Assembly (NCBI RefSeq): GCF_024679245.1
Contig: NC_090174.1
Location: 41,998,688 to 42,062,687, forward strand
Length of the DNA: 64,000 bases
Reading direction: 5' to 3'
Origin: Pseudorasbora parva
Taxonomy: Eukaryota; Chordata; Actinopteri; Cypriniformes; Gobionidae
Each line of letters opens with the position of its first letter. The stretch's first letter is position 1. Positions 27,436 through 40,925 of this stretch are shown here, in pieces. The position numbers and the translations under genes are program-made. The notes beneath the pieces were generated by a model. It saw only the letters and a program-made list of their open reading frames with translations. It had not been told where the DNA came from and ran no database searches.

Positions 27436-28598
27436 ATACAGCAAAATTAAAATCACTAGCAAAATCTAAACATAATTACTTTTCATTAAAAGCAAATTTG
27501 ATTAAAAAAAACAGATGTTAATGACTTATGTAAAGGGGAAAGTTGCAAATTAGCATGTTGCAAATTTTGCACTACTGTAGTTTAATTGTTGAAGTACTTT
27601 GTGTTATTGTTTTAGATATTCTGAAAGTATGACTTTGATACGCACAAAGGTGCAAATTACCATTGAATAGCAAATTTGCATAGGTTAAGAGCATTTTATT
27701 TACTAAAACAACCCCTTGTTATTTTAAACATAAAACAAATATTGAATTTTTGCTAAAATTAAATGTGCAGTAATGAACCCCTCCCTTCATTGTTCCGCCT
27801 CCAAAATGCACAAACATGCAATGCAAGAGTGGATGTCTCTTCATCATAGCAGAAGCTTTGCAAAAAAAAAAAAAAATCCTTTGGGGAAAAATAAAGTGAA
27901 GACTAATGAACGACAAGGAAGAACAAAAAAACAAACATACAGTACACAAGAGTATTAAAAACAGCAGTTCATTGTTAGTCGCCAGCAGCATACAAGCACC
28001 AGACAAAAAATAACAGTCAAAAAAAGCTCTTGCATGATCATAACCCTTCTTTTCCCAGTGATATTCCTCTGAGATTTTCTCTTTTGTAATGTCTCTTGGC
28101 CATCTCTCTTTCAACAGTTTCTTCAAATCTCACTCTCTCTCCTCCACTTTCATGAGTGGATATGCCGACACAAATCTGTTGTGGTAATCTGTCTGATCCA
28201 CTTTCAACATAATTGTTCAGAAATTGCTTACTACGCCTTTATTACGCAATTAAAAACTGCTAAATGAAGCAGCATTCACCCTTTGATTTTACTTTTTATT
28301 TTAAAAAGATGGTTCACCAAATTCATGCTCAGTCAACATACTTTCCTAAAGCCTATTCCTGGTTTTATTAACAAACAATATATATATTTATTTAAACAAT
28401 TTTATAAAATACATCAACATTATTCCTTTGATAGATCTTTCTTTATCTGCAGACTAATTTTATCGTGAGAAAATGGCACGAGGCCGGTGGCGTGATTTGC
28501 TAAGGAGAGTCACCTGCGTGCCACAATAGTCTCGTACCTCTCACGGAGAAGCAACGGAAGCATAAAAAGAAGAGCAATGTCAGTGAAGGACGAGAGTT
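27043..28598. other. zmat4 intron, nothing recognised
   Basis: AT-rich, with the small (TA)n at 27403-27432. The long minus frame at 27719-28126 is Lys/Phe-rich low-complexity sequence. Confidence 0.45.
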
Positions 28599-28958
28599 GT
28601 CTGGCTATCACCAGACCAAGCTCAACTTAAAATTGAACTTTGGTCTGGGGAGTCTGCTCTGTATTTTCTACTCCACAAGAGGCGTGATCAACTGGCATTA
28701 TTTTAATAACTCTGTACACAATTGGATAGTCCTTGAGAGGCGCCACAAGAGGCGTGATCAACGGGTAACGACCCATCGCTTCTCTTTCTGTCATCATGTT
28801 AATCCCACCAATAGCGTGCCAGTTGGATAAACCTGTCTGTGATTGGTTCCTGCAAAATTGTAACAGAAGCAGTATAGAATTGAATGTACAGGTTTCCAGA
28901 CTGAGTTGCAGGACGAAATCAAATCGCCGGCAGATCAGGCTGGGTTTACCCAGTCTAG
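28599..28958 (-). repeat. 'GCCTGATCTGCCGGCG...GGATAGCCAGAC' repeat, copy B
   Basis: Inverted relative to copies A and C: GTCTGGCTATCACCAGACC at the left, CGCCGGCAGATCAGGCTGGG at the right, with ACAAGAGGCGTGATCAAC occurring twice inside (about 28676 and 28744), a small internal duplication. Confidence 0.6.
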
Positions 28959-29208
28959 GATGAGAGAGGACAAGGCCTGTATTTTAAAGTTACATTGAAC
29001 ATTGGCAGCTTCCCGCCTTCTGCTTGCCATAATTAATGTTACTACAGTCACTTTGGCACTGAAGACATTCTGGTGTGTAGACCAATGAACTGCCAAATGA
29101 TAAAGTCAAGTTGAGCTACATATTTTAATGCTGGCTGTCCTGTTTCACTTGGAAAAACATCAAATTGTGGAAGAAAACTGCTATGTTAAAAATTAATGTT
29201 GACTTTAA

Positions 29209-29884
29209 AACTGCACTATGTAATATTTCCATCTGCTGGAGGGCGCCTATTCAAAACAAAGGTGTAGTTTGATGACGCAAAGTTTGAGCTAAGAATCTTG
29301 AGACGTGGTCTTCACCACACAGCAGGTGGAAAAGAATCGGGATAGAACAAAAATCATGTGCATGGAGGCAGTTATCAACGTTACTGTTGTAAGAAGCAGA
29401 GCAGGACCGTATGTTGAAGGAGCTGAGCACGGCCGCTGGAGCGATTGTTAAGCAACACATGGATCGCAAGCACCAGGACTTTTATTATGACAGAGCACAG
29501 TCACCAGCGCTATTTCCGCTTTTCTGGTCATGAGTATGAGGTAACGCTGCTCTGTTTATTATATTGGATACATTTAAGTATGTTTAAAAGGATGGTATGA
29601 CATTACTAATGTGCATTTGCTCAATGGCTGTTGTGACATTTTTTCATACTGCTAAGAGAAAAGCACTTCTGTAAAATAAAACCGGAGGGTAACGCAGATA
29701 TGACGCAATTGACAGGCGACTCACTCAGACGTCCCGGTTCCTTGGGTTAAAATTGCAATTCTTACACAATTTACAAATAGTTGGAAACATTTGGGATATT
29801 GTAAGTACTCAACTGAACAAAATATATAACACTGGCCTAGTGCTTTTTGGATATTTTACTGCAGAAATACTACATAGAGCAACT
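29209..29884 (+). mobile_element. TTAA element copy 2
   Basis: 676 bp, same family and orientation as 12888-13579 (GGAGGGCGCCTATTCAAAAC, GTAACGCAGATATGACGC, GGCCTAGTGCTTTTTGGATA). Termini have decayed to AACTGCACTATG and CATAGAGCAACT. TTAA at 29205-29208 and 29885-29888. Confidence 0.85.
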
Positions 29885-30775
29885 TTAAGATCTAAGCATC
29901 AATTCCAGAGTCTAAAACAAAATCCTGAAATATGTGTGTACATGAACAATATTGATAGTATGTTGAACAGAAAAATTACATCCTGGAATCTTCTATAGGA
30001 AAATGCAACAGAAAACCCCTGACTTGGCTGTATCCCTCCAGATTTAATCTCCAGTGTGATTCATCAGATATGTGCGGCTCACTTATTCTAAAGCCACGCG
30101 CAAAGCTGAAGATAATTACACGTCTGAATATACGTCTACACAGCAATTCACAGCCTGTCGCTTAGAAAGCACATTGCTCCTCAGCAAAACGGATTTGTGT
30201 CCATTTCATTCATACAATAAAATAATCTTTTTTTTTCTTTTTATTTGAATGCGGTAAATTCACTTTTTTGTCAACACAAAACAGTGTCTTCCACAGAGCT
30301 TTACTATCATAATAATATTAATGCAACTTCAATAGCTAAAAATAATCAGGGTATAAATGGTTTACATCTTCAGACTGTCACGCTACCTTCCCTTCTTTGT
30401 GAATTATTTTCTTTGTAGATTTGTACAATTCTGTAAGTTCAGTAAAACTTTTAAAAGTTTATAAATGCTATGGCATTAGCAAGAAAATTAAGTTTACTTT
30501 TTTAACACTGAAATCTCAATGTTTAAGGTATAATGTGTACATTTGAATTGCACTAGATTCACCATTTTTCACCCTAGTGAAAAATATACCAAAATGTTTT
30601 TGAAATATATTTATTTTATACTCCAAGTATACTTACAAATACATTTACATAATACACATCTGATGGTGTAAAATCGCTTTATACTGCAAAAAGGTTTGCC
30701 GCCTCCTTTGTACAAACTTCATTATACATGGCAAATTCTACAAAATGTTAGTTGACATTTCACCACAGTAGTTAA
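29885..30775. other. zmat4 intron, nothing recognised
   Basis: AT-rich sequence without supported features. Confidence 0.45.
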
Positions 30776-30856
30776 CCACTTCAGCTCTGCGCCCCACATT
30801 TGGGTCCAAATTTGCATACGTCATAATTATTCGCAATATGCTGCAGAGCTGAAGTG
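30776..30856. mobile_element. 81-bp palindromic miniature element
   Basis: CCACTTCAGCTCTGC at the left and GCAGAGCTGAAGTG at the right, flanked by TTAA (30772-30775) and TTAT (30857-30860). A tiny hairpin-capable unit, possibly a deletion derivative of a TTAA family. Confidence 0.5.
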
Positions 30857-30860
30857 TTAT

Positions 30861-31760
30861 GATACAGATTCATTTACCTCGCACAGATCTTAGTAAACAC
30901 TTTACACTGTTCATTTTGTGGTTGCCCACATGCTACAGTAACTCCATTACCAACATACTGTGTCAACTCAAGGATCATCTTGAGATCATATAACTCAAAC
31001 TGAGTTTGAAAGCTGAAAGCTGATATCAGTTTTCTGACCATCTCATATTTTAGTGTTTAATTTGGGCAATAGGCCTGAATTTTGCATATCTCTGCAGTAT
31101 CATATAAAGTCAATTCAAAGTGACAAATGACTGCCTATTGCCTAACTAAGCAGAGACAGAACTGTTAAGAGTCTGACAGCGTTCATCAGGGATGTGATGG
31201 AATAATCAGGAAGCCGATAACCATCTGATTGGAACAGCAGAATCAGCCTGTGGGAAAGAGATGCTGAATTTGTAATAGCTGTCCAAATACCAAGAAGAAA
31301 GGAGATATGACGATGTACACACAGGATCAGGGAGTCCCAGAAGGAAAGGATCCTGTAGCCTATGTATACAAATATAATCTAAAGATACAAAATGTGTGTT
31401 GCTTTATATTTTTATGTAGAAAAATAACATCTGTATGTAACAAATATGATAAAGTATATTAATATAAAACTGCCACAAATTATACAATTAACAACCGTAT
31501 ATAACAAACATTACGTACAAATGAATAAAACTGCAGAATTCATATAATAGATGTATAACAATTATTAAACTGGCACAAATAATTTGGCATTAGAACAACG
31601 ACGGATTGTAACAATGTCAAAAATCCATGACAAAATACACATCACATCATATTTTGACTATACATAGTGCCACCATAAGAGCAACAATACACTTTAAACT
31701 AAATGCCAAGATGCTTTATACTTCCATATAAAAATTCTGCTATTCTCTTCTCTATTCTTT

Positions 31761-31765
<5 letters not shown>
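30861..31765. other. zmat4 intron, nothing recognised
   Basis: AT-rich sequence without supported features. Confidence 0.45.

Positions 31766-31820
<55 letters not shown>
31766..31820. repeat. (CT)n microsatellite
   Basis: About 27 CT units, preceded by imperfect TTCTCT repeats. Confidence 0.95.
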
Positions 31821-31823
<3 letters not shown>

Positions 31824-32538
31824 TTAGATCTGATGCTGTGTGTGTGTGCCTCTAAAAAAATTGTGAACAATAAAAGATCTCAGTTCAGCAATGTGTCTGA
31901 GGCTAGCAGGCAGTAGTTGCTGGTGGAAGCGCTCTGGGGGCTTTGCAGAGATTGCTTTATTGTAAACCTTTTGAGGTTTAATTCTGTTTTCACAGTATAT
32001 ATGGTTTTACAGCTGTGTATGGCCATTCCTTCACAGTTTTAGAATCCTGAAAACCAAATGTGCTTTTTACTGGAATAGAAATATTCACTACATATTGCAG
32101 ATTATTCACTAATATTTATTATTGTTTATTACATATTTCTTCCAGCAAAAATGCATGAGTGCTCACTTTCAGACAGCACAAAAAAAAGGTCAGAAAACTC
32201 AGTCTGGTCTGCGTCTCCATGAGAACAGGATGCCATGCCAACCATGGCAAGCACAGTGCTGTCAGTTCACATCACGTCAGGTTCCAACAGATACTTAAAA
32301 TGACCCATATTTGAGGCGCTTAATCTTGTAGGCTATAAATATAGCTATTTCTTACAAATTTATCCCTTAATGTTCAGGTTCAAACGTGTGTCCCATACAT
32401 CAGCATCTCAGGACTGGCATGTGCATGTGCCTCTGACAAGGCTAAAGCTTGAATGCCATGCCAAGAGACTAGAAAACTGATGGACAAGTTACTAATGCTG
32501 GGATCGCTAACTGCGAACAGTGACACTTATAAACAGAC

Positions 32539-32947
32539 TGTATAAACCCAGCCTGATCTGCTGGCGATTTGTTTCGCTCTGCAGCTTAGGCTGGACATCT
32601 GTACATTAATTTATCCCTCTTCTGTTACAAATTATCAGGGACCAATCACAAACTGGATTGTCCACATGGCACGCTATTGGCGGGTTTTACACAATGATGG
32701 CTAGAGAAGTGATGGATCATTGGTCTGATTGGTTGAAGGACTATCAAATTGCATACCAAGTCATTTTTTAACTCTGCCCATTGATCACACCTCTTGTGGT
32801 CTGATTGGTTAAAGGACTATCAAATTTTGTACAGCGTCATTTGAACTATGCCAGTTGATCATGCCTTGTGCAGTAAAAATACAGAGCAGACTCCCCAGAC
32901 CAATGATCAATCTTAAAAGATTGTGCTTGGTTTGGTGATAGCCAGAC
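32539..32947 (+). repeat. 'GCCTGATCTGCCGGCG...GGATAGCCAGAC' repeat, copy C
   Basis: Direct orientation with copy A. Contains a tandem internal duplication: GTCTGATTGGTTGAAGGACT (about 32724) and GTCTGATTGGTTAAAGGACT (about 32799), making it longer than copies A and B. Confidence 0.6.
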
Positions 32948-33633
32948 AAAGCAACACTTCTAACTCAACAACATTTTTCAGTAGCTCAGTTGCTTTTAAA
33001 ACAATGCAACTTTTCCAGTAGCTACTACTTTTTTCCAGAAAGTAGCTGTGGAGCATGTCTAAAAGCTACATTTTGTTATGCATTCTGATGAACCTGCAAT
33101 GCATTGAAGTAGCATAGCATTGTCTTTTTATTAGATCACAAACTAAAATTTTAATTGTGCATTACATTAATCTGTTATATCACACATCTTGCAGCATTAA
33201 AGTTCACTGAGGAGAGATCATCTAATGATTATGTTAAGGATGTATGGAAGTGGGTTGATGTTCAACTACTAAAAGTTACACTTTTGTATGTAATTTATAC
33301 AAACCAATGGTGAATAATAGCCTTTTCAAATTGATTAATTATTCTGCCTTATACTATATCAAATATCTATTCCTGATTTATTTACAAATGATTCACAATA
33401 GTTTAATCTGTCCTGCTGCAGTTTTCTAATAAATCTAAAGATAACTAACTTTTCCGCCATTGCTCTTGCAAAGCATCTGTCAATCGAACAGGAAACAAAA
33501 TCATGACATTGCTTAGTGTACTTATTATCACAGCTGTGATCTGATTAAACAGGTTAAAGTTCGTGTCTCAGAGCGCCTCTGTTCACAGTAAATGCTGCAA
33601 GCTTAAAGTGCATTTACTGTATATCCAACTTAA
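32948..33633. other. zmat4 intron, nothing recognised
   Basis: No supported gene or element boundary. Confidence 0.45.
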
Positions 33634-34308
33634 AAGGTGCACTGTGTAGTATTTGTGCAGTAAAATATCCAAAAAACCCTAGGCCAGTTATATATATATT
33701 GTTCAGTTGAGTTCTTACAATATCCCAAATGTTTCCAACTATTTGTAAATTGTGAGAAAATTACTATTTTAACCAAGGAGCCGGGACATCTGAGCATAGC
33801 GTTCTGAGGGAGTTGGTTGTCAATTACGTCATATCTGCGTTACCTTCAGTTTCCGGTTTTATTTGGCGAAAACGCTTTACTCTTAGCAGTGTGAACAAGT
33901 GTCACAGCAGGCACACAGTGTAATGTCATAAAATCATTTTTAACACACTTAAATGTATCTAATAAACAGAGCAGCGTTACCTCATACTCATGACTGAAAA
34001 AGCGGAAATGGTGCCGACGACTGGGTCCTGTCATAATAAAAGTCCTGGTGCTCGTGAGCCGTGTGTTGCTCAACAATCACTCCAGCGGCCGTACTCAGCT
34101 CCACAACACTTGGTCCTGCTCTGCTTCATACTACAGTAACATTAATAATCAAATTAATGAACATGAGTCCTATCCCGATTCTTTTCCACCGGCTGTGAGG
34201 TGAAGACCACATGTCCCAAGATTCTGAGCCCAAACTTGGCGTCATCAAAATACGCCTTTGTTTTGAATAGGCGACCTCTACCAGACGGAAATATTACATA
34301 GTGCAGAT
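33634..34308 (-). mobile_element. TTAA element copy 3 (inverted)
   Basis: 675 bp, reverse orientation of copies 1 and 2 (AATATCCAAAAAACCCTAGGCC-type left end, GAATAGGCGACCTC near the right). Termini AAGGTGCACTGTGTAG and TTACATAGTGCAGAT, TTAA at 33630-33633 and 34309-34312. Confidence 0.85.
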
Positions 34309-34312
34309 TTAA

Positions 34313-36042
34313 GTTGCATAACTTGCATATATTTTGTTTTTGCATTGATTACATTTGTTTCAATTTTACACTTTGACACTCAGTTTGAGATTTATATTGT
34401 TTGTATATTTGGATAGTTTACCATATAAAACAATACTCTCTGAAATCATAATTGTATTGCATTATGTTGTTTTAAACCTCAAATATTTTACTTAAAACAT
34501 TCTTTATTAACAATTATTCAGTTCACATTCATGGCATTTGTAAGCTCAGCAGTACATCAGTATCCATTGTGCCGTAGTTCTACTGAAAAATCATGATCCT
34601 AACCTTTATTTCTATAGCAAAATCTCAGTTGGTCAGCCAGATTTATATTCTTAATCTTAATCAGTAAAATATAAAACACAATGCAACCAGAGACTGTAGT
34701 GTATTTTTCTAGTTTTTAAAAGTTTAGCTTAAAGTAATGCTTTAAATGAATAGTGCTCATAAACAGCTGATGAGATACTATTCTTACTTGAAACGGAGTA
34801 GACTCAGACCTTGCTTGGACCCTGAAATGGTATTTGATATGTCTCGAAATAAGTGGATAGAGCAGTGTTTCTCAAAATACCAGTTGTCTTCAGAACATTT
34901 CTGGACTGTCAACAAAGCTCTCCCTAAAACTATGACGAGTGAGTCAAACCAGAAAGGGTGTTGTTATTGATAACTGAAACTATAAAACACATTTATTTTT
35001 GTAAAAATTAAATTAAATAAGACGCTAACTAAAAACTAAAAGTAGACATTATCCCCTGGAAACTAACAGAAATTACTTTCATTTTAAGTACTAAAATTAA
35101 ATTAAAGCTAAATAGAAAAAAAATGATAATGAATTGAATGCAGCAGAAGAGCAGGTCTAAACGAAGCCAAGTTTATGCTTTATCTGTGAACACGCATTCC
35201 ATTAAGTAATTCCCTGCAGTAAACACATAATTCAGTCACTCAGTGCTTTTATAACTTTAAAACACAATTGTGATTATTGTTGCATGTGAAACCCTGACTG
35301 CCCATTGATATCAGTGAGTTTTGCTAATACACAAACGGCATAAGAATGAAACGTTAAATGTAAATAGGAAACTAACTTGCTATATCAGTCTCATGCTGTT
35401 TGGACATTCTACACACAGGCACTGATCTGTCATTAACTGAGTGAAACAATTAAAGACTAGAACAAAAGCTGAAGATCCAGGCTCGAGTTGCAGCTCACTT
35501 TCTTTTCTTTCTGGTCATCCACCCGCACTCCGTCTGACTCCTCTCCCTTGGAAACTCGAGCCCCCGCAGGGGTTGATTTAATCACAGCTAATTAAAGAGG
35601 AGTAAGTATCCAATGGGCTATTCGATCAGTGCAGAAGTTGTCCCAGGCGGCTAATTGTATCCTCCACCACAGCCCCTGCATAGAGTTACAGTGCCAGAGA
35701 CTTAGGGGAGATTTTTAAAGTGTCCTTAGGGGACCGTGTAGCTATTAGTAGCTGCTGCCGACAGCTGATTTGTGTAAAGCAGATGGATGTGGTCAGTGAT
35801 CTCCTGTACGATCTGCTGCCGCTTTATTAGGCGTTGAGAGAGAGCAAAGGACAGCTTGTTAGAACTTGGCTGCTCAATGACTCTTAATGCAGGTGGATTT
35901 TGCTTCTCCACACTGGTCAAGGGCCAGTTCACTCTCACACAATCCCATGCTTTGCGAAAAGAGATTGGATGGGGGAAAACACCTAAAGAAAATGCAGGCA
36001 GCACTTGGTGTGTAGCACTGACTGGTTGAATTAAGTTAATTA
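34313..36042. other. zmat4 intron, nothing recognised
   Basis: Unique-looking sequence. The minus frame at 35726-36004 has no domain or splice support and was not accepted as a gene. Confidence 0.45.
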
Positions 36043-36046
36043 TTAA

Positions 36047-36770
36047 AGGGATACTTCAGAGCTTTTTCATATTAAACTGTTATTCCCTTAACTAAGACAA
36101 GTTGACACATACCTCTCTCGTCTCAGTGCGTGCACTTAATCGCTCTGACGCGCTGTGACGTCCTGATAGCATTTAGCTTAGCCCACTAAGCCCAGTTCAT
36201 TCACTATGGTGCCAAACCGAGATCAAGTTAGAAGCGACCAAACAGCTCCAAGTTTTCCCTATTTAAATACAGTTACACGAATAGTTGAACGATCAAGTAT
36301 GATGACATAAAATAAAGAGTAGCGCTTTTCTAAGTGGATTAAAAAGGAGAATCCCCCTCCCTCTCTCATTTCTGTCGGGGGGGGGGGGGGGGGGGTTGAG
36401 GGAGATGTGAGGGAGGATGTTTCAGGCGTGACTTTTTACTGCGCCGTATTCTCAGAAGTGCTGTTCCACCATACATTATAGTTCTCCTTTTTAATCCACT
36501 TAGAAAAGCACCACTTTTTATTTTATGTCATCATACTTGATCGTTCAACTATTCGTGTAACTGTATTTAAATAGGGAAACCGTGAGGTGTTTGGTCTCTT
36601 CTAACTTGATCTCTGTTTGGTAGTGAATGAACTGGGCTTAGTGGGCTAAGCTAAATGCTATCAGATCGTCAGAGCGATTAAGTGCACGCACTGAGACGAG
36701 AGAGGTATGTGTCAACTCGTCTTAGTTAGGGGAATAACAGTTTAATATGAAAGAGCGGTGAATTATCCCT
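36047..36770. mobile_element. Large foldback TTAA element with poly-G centre
   Basis: AGGGATACTTCAGAGC at the left and GAATTATCCCT at the right, TTAA at 36043-36046 and 36771-36774. Arms of about 300 bp are near-perfect inverted copies (landmarks CATACCTCTCTCGTCTCAGT / ACTGAGACGAGAGAGGTATG and ACGAATAGTTGAACGATCAA / TTGATCGTTCAACTATTCGT). The central spacer of about 130 nt holds a G run at 36378-36394. Confidence 0.85.
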
Positions 36771-36774
36771 TTAA

Positions 36775-37777
36775 CTTTTCAACATTATCAACATTACCAA
36801 AACTGACCTTCTCTGTAAGATTAAACATGGACACATTTTACAAGTACTGGTTAAAATGGTTAATGTATAGGAGTGTGGATGGAACATGAGATATTGTGTA
36901 ATGTGGTTTTTCTTCCTTTTTCTTTTCCTTTCCTCACATTTACAATTTATCAATATAATTATATTGATAATCTCGTCCTATTTTTCAGTCAGTGAAATAT
37001 TTCCCTAATGAAAATATTCAGCATTTTTATTTGTTTCATGGCGAGACCTTGAACTTTTTATGGACTTGAAAGGACCATTACCAAATATTCTCCTATATCT
37101 TTTTTTATACCTTTTTTTTCTTTCTGTATATGAACAACATAACTGTATATAATCTGTATGTGATACCCCTAGTGACCTGTCTGTTCAGTTTTTTTTGTCC
37201 TTTTTTCCGTGTTCCACTAAAAGCACACAAAGCATTTTTTTTTCAACAGTTGAAAAAAAAGGGGGGGGGGGTCACACATCATTGTAATGGATGAGATCAA
37301 GAAAATCACTAGATCTAAGCTTTTTTGAACAAGTAAAACTGCTGGCACAAAACTTTCAGGTTTCTTTTTCTTGCTGCAGAGTCAAAAACATTACAACAAT
37401 ATCTAAACAGCAGCATACACACAACAACAGCCATGTAAAGTTCATTGATCTATAAATATCAGAAAGAGCATTGTAGTGGAAAAATAATTGCTTTCAGTTC
37501 TACTCTACTCACTCAGTCCCACTGTGAAAAGTGCTGATTTTGACTATACGCCTCCTTACTCCTAATTTTTCACGTTTTAATGTTAATGACAGGGAAAAGG
37601 TAATCACAGAAAATTCCACATCTTGCACTATTTTTATGTTGATTTAGAAGTACATTAACTGATAAGAGGTAAGAGGATTAACAAAAATTTTAAGTGGGAA
37701 AAATTTTAATGTTTAGGGTAAGTTAATTAACTCGAACTAAGACTTAAATGAACAGTTCGTTCTTCCCCTTGCCCCAC

Positions 37778-37830
<53 letters not shown>

Positions 37831-39244
37831 TATATGACTTGCATACTAAGTCATATTCCAAGTCTTCTGGAGTCATATGATAGATTTGTTTTTGTTTTTT
37901 TTAAACTCACTGGGTGTTTTAACAAAAAAAGTCAGATGTCAGCTTATGATTTGTATTTATTGTCAGGACATGTCTATATTTCGACCTCATTAACATCCGC
38001 TTCCATGAGTAATGGCTCACTAAAATTTGCTGTCCAACTTGCACAAAGTCTAGTTTGTCTGCAGAGCCTATTGACACGCGACATGGAGATCGATGACTAT
38101 TTGAATGTCTGTTCGTTGTTACTATCGATCTGAAACAAGCTAAGTGTTAAAGTTCAGTCTAAAAAGCAGCACATGGTCTTTTGAAATCTGCCCATTGAAG
38201 GTGGATGTTCCCTACACAATAATCGAATACTAATAACCTTCATTACTGCTGTGAATAAATGCAGTTCTCTGCTAGTGTCCTTACTTCAATAGCTTGTCTA
38301 ATGATGCATACAATTACTGTGACCATACGGAATGTCAATGAAACATACAGTACACAGCGTTCAATATCATTTAATTCTAACTGCATCCCATAGCTGATGG
38401 CTAAGATTTTGCAATCTCTGACTCTCACATAAACATTTAGATGTGCATTTGGCCTCCTGTGGTGAGCGCTTTTGTTGGTCTGTTTGAAAGCAGTCTAAAA
38501 AACATGTAACATCTGCAAAAACCACAGGCATCATATACTTTATCTGCACATCAGAGAGTGCAAAAAGGCTGATCCCAGCAACATTCACACAACCTTAACC
38601 TTCTTGTTGTGTGAATAGCCCATCTAACACGGCAATAAAGCAGAAGCTTGCTTTATCCTACTGAGAGAAGAACAGCAGACTGACTATCATCTCAGATGAT
38701 GGCTAAAGTTCAGAGATGAGTTAGACTTGACTTAAACTTTCTTGTTTATTTGTTTCTTGAATTTAACTTGCCTTCATTTAAAATTTGCCGGTCAAGAAAA
38801 AAAAAAATCACTTCCACTCTCAAACCCAAGCTTAAACACAGGCAGTATTAACTCAAAATGACAGAGCAACACAAAAACAGATGGGTCAAAACATATGTCA
38901 CACAGCCTAATGATGATTAGATGGACTTACATGCTACAACTTTTGAGTGACCACTGTATTCATACATAAATAGGGCACCAGTCACTATAAGTATTCACAG
39001 ACAAGCAAATTGTAAAGCAGGGTTGCCAGATCTCTCCTATAGGAGTCTGCAAATACACTTGATTTTAGGGGAGCTAGTTATGTTCTCACTCATAAACACA
39101 ATCAAATAATCCCAACTATAAACAAATACATGAAATAAAAAAAATTGATAATTAAAAGAGACAATGTGTCAATGTGACATTTTCATTCTGTTGTGCTCCA
39201 TCCTGCTGTTTTTAAAATGCTTACATAAACACTGCCTTAAAAAT
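36775..39244. other. zmat4 intron with (CA)n
   Basis: Contains (CA)n at 37780-37828, about 24 units, and an A/G homopolymer junction near 37252-37270. No supported gene: the frames at 37834-38133 and 38367-38588 lack recognisable motifs. Confidence 0.45.
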
Positions 39245-40226
39245 TAGGGCTGCACGATTAATCGAAATTGAACTGCAATTTTGAAAACAGTTGTGTAATT
39301 TTTTTTTAGGATTATTTAAAAGGTGTCATGAACTGGCTTTTATTTTTTTTATACTGTTGTCTGAGGTCAACTAATGACGTTTGTGCGGCTTTTACATTAA
39401 AAACATCATAACTAATAAGTAATAGGCTATTTTCTACACTGGTTTTGAGGTTCTCTCCAAAATGCTGGGTTTTGTTGGGCGTGACACACTGAAGACTTGG
39501 ATTGGATAAGATTTGCATATTTAATGAGCTTCATGCTCCGCTGTCATATCTATGCCCCGGTGTCAGTTCACATGAGAGATTATTTTGAAAGCGGCAACTG
39601 CAACTTGTTTTTATCAAACAAACACAATGATTTATTTCTCATCCACCCGTGATTGTATTACATGCCCCTGCACAATCAGTCGATATAGGCGCGAACCATG
39701 GACTGTAGAAAAATATGGACGTAGTGTCTGTGACGTCATCCATAGGATTCCGATAAGCTGTTCGGAAGCGTTAAGTAGAGACGAGCTGGGCGTCGCCATC
39801 TTACAAGCGCATCATTGTGTGTGACACTCCCGGATAACAAACAATGGGCAAAAAGGCAGGATGTGGGCGGAGCTTTGGTGACGTAATGACTATAGACGGC
39901 GGATAGATGGCTATCCACCTGTCACTCAACATGACCACACCTTTAATTATGCAGAACTTCAAGGCTTTATATAATGTAAACGAATTAGTTATATTGTCAA
40001 TGTATGGTCAAATGAGTTGTCATGAAGGGCAAAATTAGCCGTATAGAACATAACCACAATTTGTACCAGGCTGTAAATATGTTTTTTTTTTCTGCTGTAA
40101 AGTTGGGAATTTAAACTTAGGGCTCAATGAGATTCTGCACCCTTCTGGGGCCTGTTGAGGAATTGCAGTTTACATTACTTCCATATTGGCTTCAAGAGAG
40201 ATTGCGGGAGGTTGCCGCTCTGCGCG

Positions 40227-40267
<41 letters not shown>

Positions 40268-40273
<6 letters not shown>

Positions 40274-40552
40274 TTTTGTGACATATGGGGACATTCCATA
40301 GGCGTAATGGTTTTTATGCTTTAACCGTATTTTCTATCCCCCTTACATTGCCCCTGCCCCTAAACCTACCCATCACATGAAACATTTTCCCTTTTTACCT
40401 CTTTAAAAAAAAAACTCATCCTGTATGATTTATAAGCATTTTGAAAAGTGGGGACATGGCCAATGTCCTCATATTACACCCTCTCCTTGTAATACCTATG
40501 TCATACCTATGGCATTATACACATTTGTGTCCTCATATGTCACAAAAACATG

Positions 40553-40553
<1 letters not shown>
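40268..40553. mobile_element. (CA)n-anchored repeat element, copy 2
   Basis: Same family as 16906-17158, but bounded by (CA)n on both sides (about 40229-40267 and 40555-40609). Inverted ends GTTTTTGTGACATATGGGGAC and GTCCTCATATGTCACAAAAAC. Confidence 0.7.
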
Positions 40554-40615
<62 letters not shown>

Positions 40616-40687
40616 GCCCATCCTTATACAGCCCATGACTAGTACTATTACATATAAAAAAGACGTTTTACACACATAAGTTTGTTG

Positions 40688-40925
40688 CACCATTCCTGTC
40701 GGATCCAAAATAGAAGGCACAACATTGTGTCTACAAATCCAGGACCTTAGACTTGTTTACAAACCATTCCGCAGTGAAATGAAGTGCACACACAAACGTT
40801 TTTCCCCACGCGAGCTGGAACTTCATTTAAAAAAAAAATCCTAATATTATGAACTGAAGAAAGCTTATGCAGCGACTGTGTTCTTCCACAATGTCTTGTT
40901 GTCTTCTTCCAGATTGTTATTGCTG
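40688..40925 (-). pseudogene. Decayed THAP-like zinc-finger exon
   Basis: Minus-strand counterpart of the THAP-like frame at 59155-59387. Nucleotide identity is clear (TGTGGAAGAACACA.TCGCTG, ATGAAGTTCCAGCTC, TTCACTGC.GAA, GGAATGGTGCAACA), but small indels break the frame. One stretch reads TFVCALHFTAEWFVNKS, with the THAP ligand pair Cys-x2-His and the following HF..E.F signature. This supports the THAP assignment of the better-framed copy, which has Ser at that Cys. Confidence 0.6.

Noticed and set aside
27719..28126. 135-codon minus-strand frame
   Set aside because: Low-complexity Phe/Lys/Ser-rich sequence in AT-rich intron.
35726..36004. 92-codon minus-strand frame
   Set aside because: Looked gene-like in composition, but no family motif, no acceptor/donor pair and no neighbouring exons were found.
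40425..40720. Three overlapping frames rich in Thr-His or Val-Cys
   Set aside because: Produced by (CA)n tracts and the repeat between them.
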